Assembly (NCBI GenBank): GCA_947259865.1
Contig: CAMYNZ010000088.1
Location: 1 to 11,206, forward strand
Direction of reading: 5' to 3'
Source of the DNA: an uncultured Desulfobacterales bacterium
Lineage (GTDB): Bacteria; Desulfobacterota; Desulfobacteria; Desulfobacterales; G020354645
DNA: 11,206 nt
Shown here: positions 7,881-11,206 of the stretch, in pieces
Layout of the letters: every line of letters starts with the position of its first letter
Numbering within the stretch: position 1 is the first letter of the stretch
Made by a program: the position numbers and the translations under genes
The notes under the pieces: model-generated
Databases searched by the model: none
What the model was told of the DNA's origin: nothing
Seen by the model: only the letters and a program-made list of their open reading frames with translations

Positions 7881-9008
7881 TGCAGCCGTGTTTTTCCAGG
7901 TAAAGCTCGCCAGATCTTTGCCCGCCTGTTCTCCCTTCAACGCCAGGTCTTTACGATTTTGATAGGCTGCTTCAAGGTGTGCAATGGTCTCGTCGACGTC
8001 GGGGTCATCCCAAATGGCATGCAGCCGGCCGTCGGAGGTAATGTTCATCGGTCGCATATTTCTTATCAGCATGGCGTTGGCAGGGTTTAAAATATCTTTG
8101 TGGCCACTGGAATAGGAAGCGATGACGGGTTTTGCGCAAGCCATATACTCCATCAGCACCAGGTTGGTGCCGCCTTCGCATCGATTGGGAAATAATCCGA
8201 TGTCCGTGTTTTTATAAAGCCTGGCCATTTGTGCATTCGATCTGGGCAACAGGGTGATGACCCGTTGCAAATCAATGCCGTTTTCAAAAAGAACCCGGTT
8301 GATGGCCTGCAGGCCATCACCATCGGCCAGTGTACATTTGATATGGGGAGAGCTCTCCATCGTTTTTAGGCTGAAGGGCCAGGGATTAAACCAGGCGTTC
8401 ACCAGCATCACATCCGGATGCCGATCCTGTAGGATTTTGTACGCCTTGATGACGATGTCCTGTCCCTTGCGCAATTCGAATTTTCCGCCGGAAAATATGA
8501 CGAAGCGGTCCTTAAAAAGACTTTTTTCCGAATGCCACGGGTTGAACAGTTGGGGGTCAACACCCTGAACGACGGTGGTTACATTTTCAAGGCCGTGGTC
8601 TTTTAACACCGATTCACACCAGGTCGAACCGGCTACGATCAGGTCAAAATAGTTTTTGCCGTCCTCGATATAGCGAGGGTCCAATATATTGTTTTCAAAA
8701 AAGGTGTAGCCGGCAGTAAACGGTCCCTTTACATGCATATACCAGGGCTGCAAATTGTGATCGGTGATAGCCTGCAATACGGGCCGATCGACACCCTGCC
8801 CATTTTGGGCGGTTACCGCTGAGATATCGTTTGGATCAATACGCTTGCTGTTTAAAAAATGAAAATCCAGTTCGTCAGCGATGGACTGTAAATCGAGTGC
8901 CTCGGAAATCAGCCCCACCTCCGTGAAACCAGATAGCTCTCTAACCAGATATTTTCCGCAAATCCCCCAGCCGAAGTTGTTTCCGCAGGGCAGTATTAAG
9001 TATAGCAT
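7845..9008 (-). CDS. GT-B glycosyltransferase, family 4 (group 1), minus strand
   Basis: This 387-residue frame on the minus strand is a second family 4 glycosyltransferase, distinct from the plus-strand one. It begins MLYLILPCGNNFGWGICGKY, with the glycine loop at the very N-terminus. VVQGVDPQLFNP (146-157) and FSGGKFELRKGQD (172-184) are the typical linker and donor-domain entry with the phosphate-contacting Lys. CEGGTNLVLMEYMAC (277-291) is the EGGTNL variant of the acidic E-x-E motif, here with eight residues between E278 and E287. Length is normal. The ATG is preceded by AGGA five bases away (9014-9017 on the plus strand), a fair ribosome site. The gene is transcribed toward the operon on its right-hand side on the minus strand and away from the OGT-like gene, with which it shares the 364-base upstream region. 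It is therefore expressed separately from the plus-strand cluster. Substrate unknown. Confidence 0.87.
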   Translation of the reverse strand: MLYLILPCGNNFGWGICGKYLVRELSGFTEVGLISEALDLQSIADELDFHFLNSKRIDPNDISAVTAQNGQGVDRPVLQAITDHNLQPWYMHVKGPFTAGYTFFENNILDPRYIEDGKNYFDLIVAGSTWCESVLKDHGLENVTTVVQGVDPQLFNPWHSEKSLFKDRFVIFSGGKFELRKGQDIVIKAYKILQDRHPDVMLVNAWFNPWPFSLKTMESSPHIKCTLADGDGLQAINRVLFENGIDLQRVITLLPRSNAQMARLYKNTDIGLFPNRCEGGTNLVLMEYMACAKPVIASYSSGHKDILNPANAMLIRNMRPMNITSDGRLHAIWDDPDVDETIAHLEAAYQNRKDLALKGEQAGKDLASFTWKNTAASFYHLLTHPSL

Positions 9009-9013
9009 GGTTT

Positions 9014-9017
9014 TCCT
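9014..9017 (-). promoter_or_regulatory. Shine-Dalgarno site for the minus-strand glycosyltransferase
   Basis: On the minus strand AGGA lies five bases before the ATG at 9008-9006 and supports that start. A TATAAAT just upstream overlaps it and is too close to the start codon to be a usual promoter. Confidence 0.45.
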
Positions 9018-9144
9018 ATTTATAACCTTTCAGAGTTTTGAAGTTTGTTTTCAAATTTCGGACCGATTTTTCCAACGATTTCCCCAACCCAGGCAAAGCG
9101 ACAGTATCTAGTGGAATGTTGGCGCAGTGGCCAAAGCAATTGTC

Positions 9145-9211
9145 GCGGGTTACGGGTTACACGTAGCGTGTTCAGGTTTTCAACCCGCCACTCGAAACCC
9201 GCAACTCGAAA
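9145..9211. repeat. Tandem and inverted repeat cluster with potential stem-loop
   Basis: GGGTTAC is present twice in tandem (9147-9160). CCCGCCACTCGAAA (9184-9197) is followed directly by CCCGCAACTCGAAA (9198-9211), matching at 13 of 14 positions. GCGGGTT (9145-9151) is the inverse of AACCCGC at 9182-9188 and again at 9196-9202. Between them ACACG-TAG-CGTGT (9159-9171) is a perfect five-base-pair hairpin that stacks on CGGGTT/AACCCG with a ten-base bulge on one side. There is no following T-run, so a simple intrinsic terminator is unlikely. It resembles dispersed intergenic repeat elements, but whether it recurs in the genome cannot be seen here. Confidence 0.6.
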
Positions 9212-9287
9212 CAGCCACTTATCTTGTACTTCATTAGATGATAATTCCAACGTTCCATTTGATAATGCCCTGCGACCATTGGCGAAT

Positions 9288-9364
9288 TATACCCCCCAAA
9301 TCGACAAACGTAAAATAAAAAGTGTTATTCGATCCCTGGGTGTAAAATTAGTATACCCCCAAAA
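9288..9364. repeat. Direct repeat pair TATACCCCC(C)AAA
   Basis: TATACCCCCCAAA at 9288-9300 and TATACCCCCAAAA at 9352-9364 differ by one C and start 64 bases apart, the second ending nine bases before the ATG at 9373. They could be operator half-sites, or repeats left by a small duplication. Confidence 0.4.
9301..9328 (+). promoter_or_regulatory. Possible promoter of the OGT-like gene
   Basis: TCGACA (9301-9306) and TGTTAT (9323-9328) are separated by 16 bases and match the sigma-70 -35 and -10 consensus at five and four of six positions. It is in the right place, about 45 bases before the start codon, but A/T-rich DNA gives such matches by chance. TAAAAT at 9343-9348 is an alternative -10. 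Confidence 0.2.
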
Positions 9365-9372
9365 GATGCCAC

Positions 9373-11206
9373 ATGCCGGTTCAACTAAAAAAGCAGGGTG
9401 ATTTTCTTCAGATTCAGGGCAAGCTGTCTGAGGCAATCGCGTGTTATCAAGCGGCCATTCAGCAAAAACCGGATTATGCTGAAGTCTTTAATAACATGGG
9501 TATGGCATTTCAAGGCCAGAACCGTTTGGATGAAGCCCAGGCATGTTATCACAAAGCCCTGGAGATTAACCCGGATTATGCGGCGGCCTGGAACAATCTG
9601 GCCAATGTGTTTATGGAAAAAGGTAAATTAATTGAGGCCGAATCGTTTTATCAAAAAGCATTGGAAGCAAAGCCGGATCTTCCTGAAGCATACAATAATC
9701 TGGGAAATGTATTAAAGGAGCAGGGCCGGCTGGACGAAGCCATTCGAAATTATCATAATGCCTTGGCGCTAAGACCCAATTACCCGGAGGCCTACAATAA
9801 CCTCGGCAATGCCTACCAGGAAAAAAAAGCGCTGGCCGATGCAATCCGGGTATATCAACAGGCATTGCGAATCGATCAATCCAACTATAAGACATACAGC
9901 AATCTGGGTAGTGCCTACCAAAAAGACGGGCAATTATATCGGGCATTGTCGTGCTATAAAAAGGCGCTTGAGTTGCAACCCGAATTTGCTGAGGCCTACA
10001 ACAATGCCGGTAATTTACTTCTCGAAATCGGTGAAATCCACCCGGCGCTGGAAAGTTATCAGCGTGCACTTCATTTTTGTCCGGATTACGCGGTGGCCCA
10101 TAGTAATTTGCTGCTGGCCATGAACTATCAACCGGCCCTGGATCCACACAAATATTACCGCCAAACCCAGATATGGTGGCAGCAGCATGGTAAGGTAACT
10201 GCAACGCCATTGAAACCGAGCCCGTGCAGCGATTTGGACCGGCCGCTTAAAATCGGCTATGTTTCCCCTGATTTTTACCAGCACTCGGTAAGTTTTTTCT
10301 ATTTGCCTTTGCTCAAGGCCCATAATCACCGAAGAGTTGAGGTGTTTTGCTATTCGGATGTAATAGCACCGGATCATGTAACTGCAGAAATACAGGGATT
10401 GTGCGACCACTGGCGCCCGATCACCGGGTGGCCTGATAATACAGTTGCCCGGCGTGTACGGGAAGACGCCATCGATATTTTAGTAGATCTTGCCGGGCAT
10501 ACTTCACGAAACCGTCTGCGCGTATTTGCGCATAAACCGGCGCCGGTCCAGCTAACCTGGCTGGGATATCCGAATACCACCGGTATGCCGGTCATGGACT
10601 ACCGCCTTACGGATGACATTGCCGATCCTCCGGGCCAGGGGGACGATTATCATAGCGAAACCCTTATCCGCTTGCCGCATGGGTTTTTGTGCTATGAACC
10701 GCCGAAAGCCGCCCCGGATGTAAACCGGTTGCCGGCCCGCATAACAGGCGGCATTACCTTCGGATCCTTTAACAACCTGCCCAAAATCCATGGCAAGGTC
10801 ATTGCGTTGTGGGCCCAAATCATGCAGCGGGTGCCCGGATCCCGTCTGATACTTAAATGCAAGCAGCTGGCCGATGAATCGACCCGGCAGCGATATTATG
10901 ATTTATTTTCACACAGGGGAATCGGTTGCGACCGCGTCATCCTGCTGCCGTGGGCGGCCTCCACCACCGGTCATCTAGCTGTTTATCATCAGGTGGATAT
11001 TGGCCTGGATCCGTTTCCTTACAACGGAACGACCACCAGTTGCGAGGCGCTCTGGATGGGGATTCCGGTGATTACGCTGCAGGGCAATCGGCATTCGGGC
11101 AGGGTAGGGGCCAGCCTTTTGACGCGTCTCGGTTTAACGGAGTTGATAGCGGAAAGCGAAGCGCAGTATGTTCGAATAGCTACGGATTTAGCTGCTGATG
11201 GTGATC
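9373..11206 (+). CDS. SPINDLY/OGT-like TPR O-GlcNAc transferase (GT41), 3' end outside window
   Basis: The frame is open to the window edge: 611 complete codons, no stop. The start is well bounded, because an in-frame TAG at 9349-9351 leaves the ATG at 9373 as the first start codon, although its ribosome site is weak. Residues 3-240 are seven consecutive 34-residue TPRs, several with the OGT-type YNNLGN signature (108-112, 141-146). Residues 291-611 match the GT41 catalytic region: KIGYVSPDFYQHSV (293-306, with the conserved His of the HSV motif), DILVDLAGHT (368-377), APVQLTWLGYPNTTG (390-404), FGSFNN (463-468) and DPFPYNGTTTSCEALWMGIP (546-565), then RVGASLLTRLGL. Family members transfer GlcNAc or another sugar to Ser/Thr of proteins; bacterial homologues often sit in flagellin or surface-glycan clusters. 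Only the last part of the UDP-binding domain is missing. No signal peptide is seen. The protein target is not identifiable here. Confidence 0.9.
   Translation, partial: MPVQLKKQGDFLQIQGKLSEAIACYQAAIQQKPDYAEVFNNMGMAFQGQNRLDEAQACYHKALEINPDYAAAWNNLANVFMEKGKLIEAESFYQKALEAKPDLPEAYNNLGNVLKEQGRLDEAIRNYHNALALRPNYPEAYNNLGNAYQEKKALADAIRVYQQALRIDQSNYKTYSNLGSAYQKDGQLYRALSCYKKALELQPEFAEAYNNAGNLLLEIGEIHPALESYQRALHFCPDYAVAHSNLLLAMNYQPALDPHKYYRQTQIWWQQHGKVTATPLKPSPCSDLDRPLKIGYVSPDFYQHSVSFFYLPLLKAHNHRRVEVFCYSDVIAPDHVTAEIQGLCDHWRPITGWPDNTVARRVREDAIDILVDLAGHTSRNRLRVFAHKPAPVQLTWLGYPNTTGMPVMDYRLTDDIADPPGQGDDYHSETLIRLPHGFLCYEPPKAAPDVNRLPARITGGITFGSFNNLPKIHGKVIALWAQIMQRVPGSRLILKCKQLADESTRQRYYDLFSHRGIGCDRVILLPWAASTTGHLAVYHQVDIGLDPFPYNGTTTSCEALWMGIPVITLQGNRHSGRVGASLLTRLGLTELIAESEAQYVRIATDLAADGD

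Larger units (their letters stand above)
9009..9372. other. Divergent intergenic region
   Basis: These 364 bases separate the minus-strand glycosyltransferase from the OGT-like gene and must hold promoters for both. I see no convincing gene: the open frames across it have no family resemblance and no ribosome sites. It contains a GGGTT/AACCC-rich repeat cluster (9145-9211), a pair of C-tract direct repeats (9288-9300 and 9352-9364), and a weak promoter-like pair ahead of the OGT-like gene. Confidence 0.7.

Noticed and set aside
9018..9026. TATAAAT on the minus strand as a -10 box for the minus-strand glycosyltransferase
   Set aside because: It abuts the ribosome site and is about ten bases from the start codon, and no -35 lies at normal spacing.
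9119..9142. Possible sigma-54 promoter around TTGGCGCAGTGGCC
   Set aside because: Neither GG has a GC at the required ten-base spacing.
9045..9401. 118-codon plus-strand open frame across the divergent intergenic region
   Set aside because: It translates the repeat cluster into low-complexity Ser/Arg/Thr-rich sequence, has no ribosome site, and overlaps the well-bounded start of the OGT-like gene in another frame.
9611..10210. 199-codon open frame on the minus strand
   Set aside because: It lies wholly inside the TPR repeats of the OGT-like gene, whose plus-strand frame has clear family motifs. The antisense frame is rich in Pro, Cys and His with no recognisable domain, typical of the reverse of repeated TPR codons.

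Overview
The window is a dense glycan-biosynthesis region from a Gram-negative-type bacterium. It holds five complete protein-coding genes, one gene that runs off the right edge, and the tail of a gene entering from the left. Every gene that can be recognised is a glycosyltransferase, a sugar-tailoring enzyme or a fusion of the two. The lineage cannot be fixed from the sequence. Mid-range GC, TPR-glycosyltransferase fusions, a SPINDLY/OGT-like protein, FkbM and CgeB-like domains, and GGGTT/AACCC-rich intergenic DNA together remind me of Desulfobacterota (deltaproteobacterial sulfate reducers), but that is inference from gene style, not proof.

Layout: bases 1-147 are the last 48 codons of an FkbM-methyltransferase-like reading frame that stops unusually early. 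Next come a GT-A-fold glycosyltransferase (202-1104), a very large four-domain enzyme (1167-4820: CgeB-like glycosyltransferase, FkbM methyltransferase, class I methyltransferase, NodB-type deacetylase), a GT-B family 4 glycosyltransferase (4888-6312), and a TPR protein with a GT9/heptosyltransferase-like catalytic half (6333-7880). These plus-strand genes lie 20-67 bases apart and probably form one operon. A second family 4 glycosyltransferase lies on the minus strand (7845-9008), and its 3' end overlaps the TPR-GT9 gene by 36 bases. A 364-base divergent intergenic region (9009-9372) carries short tandem and inverted repeats. Last is a SPINDLY/OGT-like (GT41) protein with about seven TPRs (9373 to the window edge), whose C-terminal end lies outside the window.

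How they may work together: none of the full-length proteins has an obvious signal peptide or membrane anchor, so all probably act in the cytoplasm. The set offers several sugar transfers, two methyl transfers and one de-N-acetylation, plus an OGT-like enzyme that in other bacteria can glycosylate proteins. A reasonable model is assembly and tailoring of a methylated, partly deacetylated glycan, either on a surface polysaccharide or on a protein such as flagellin or a surface-layer protein. No flagellin, polymerase, flippase or transporter is visible, so the acceptor is unknown.

The most notable features are the four-domain fusion protein, with a base-composition step near its first domain junction; a 23-residue tandem duplication of the conserved W-x-G motif inside the GT9-like domain; and the structured repeat element between the divergent genes.
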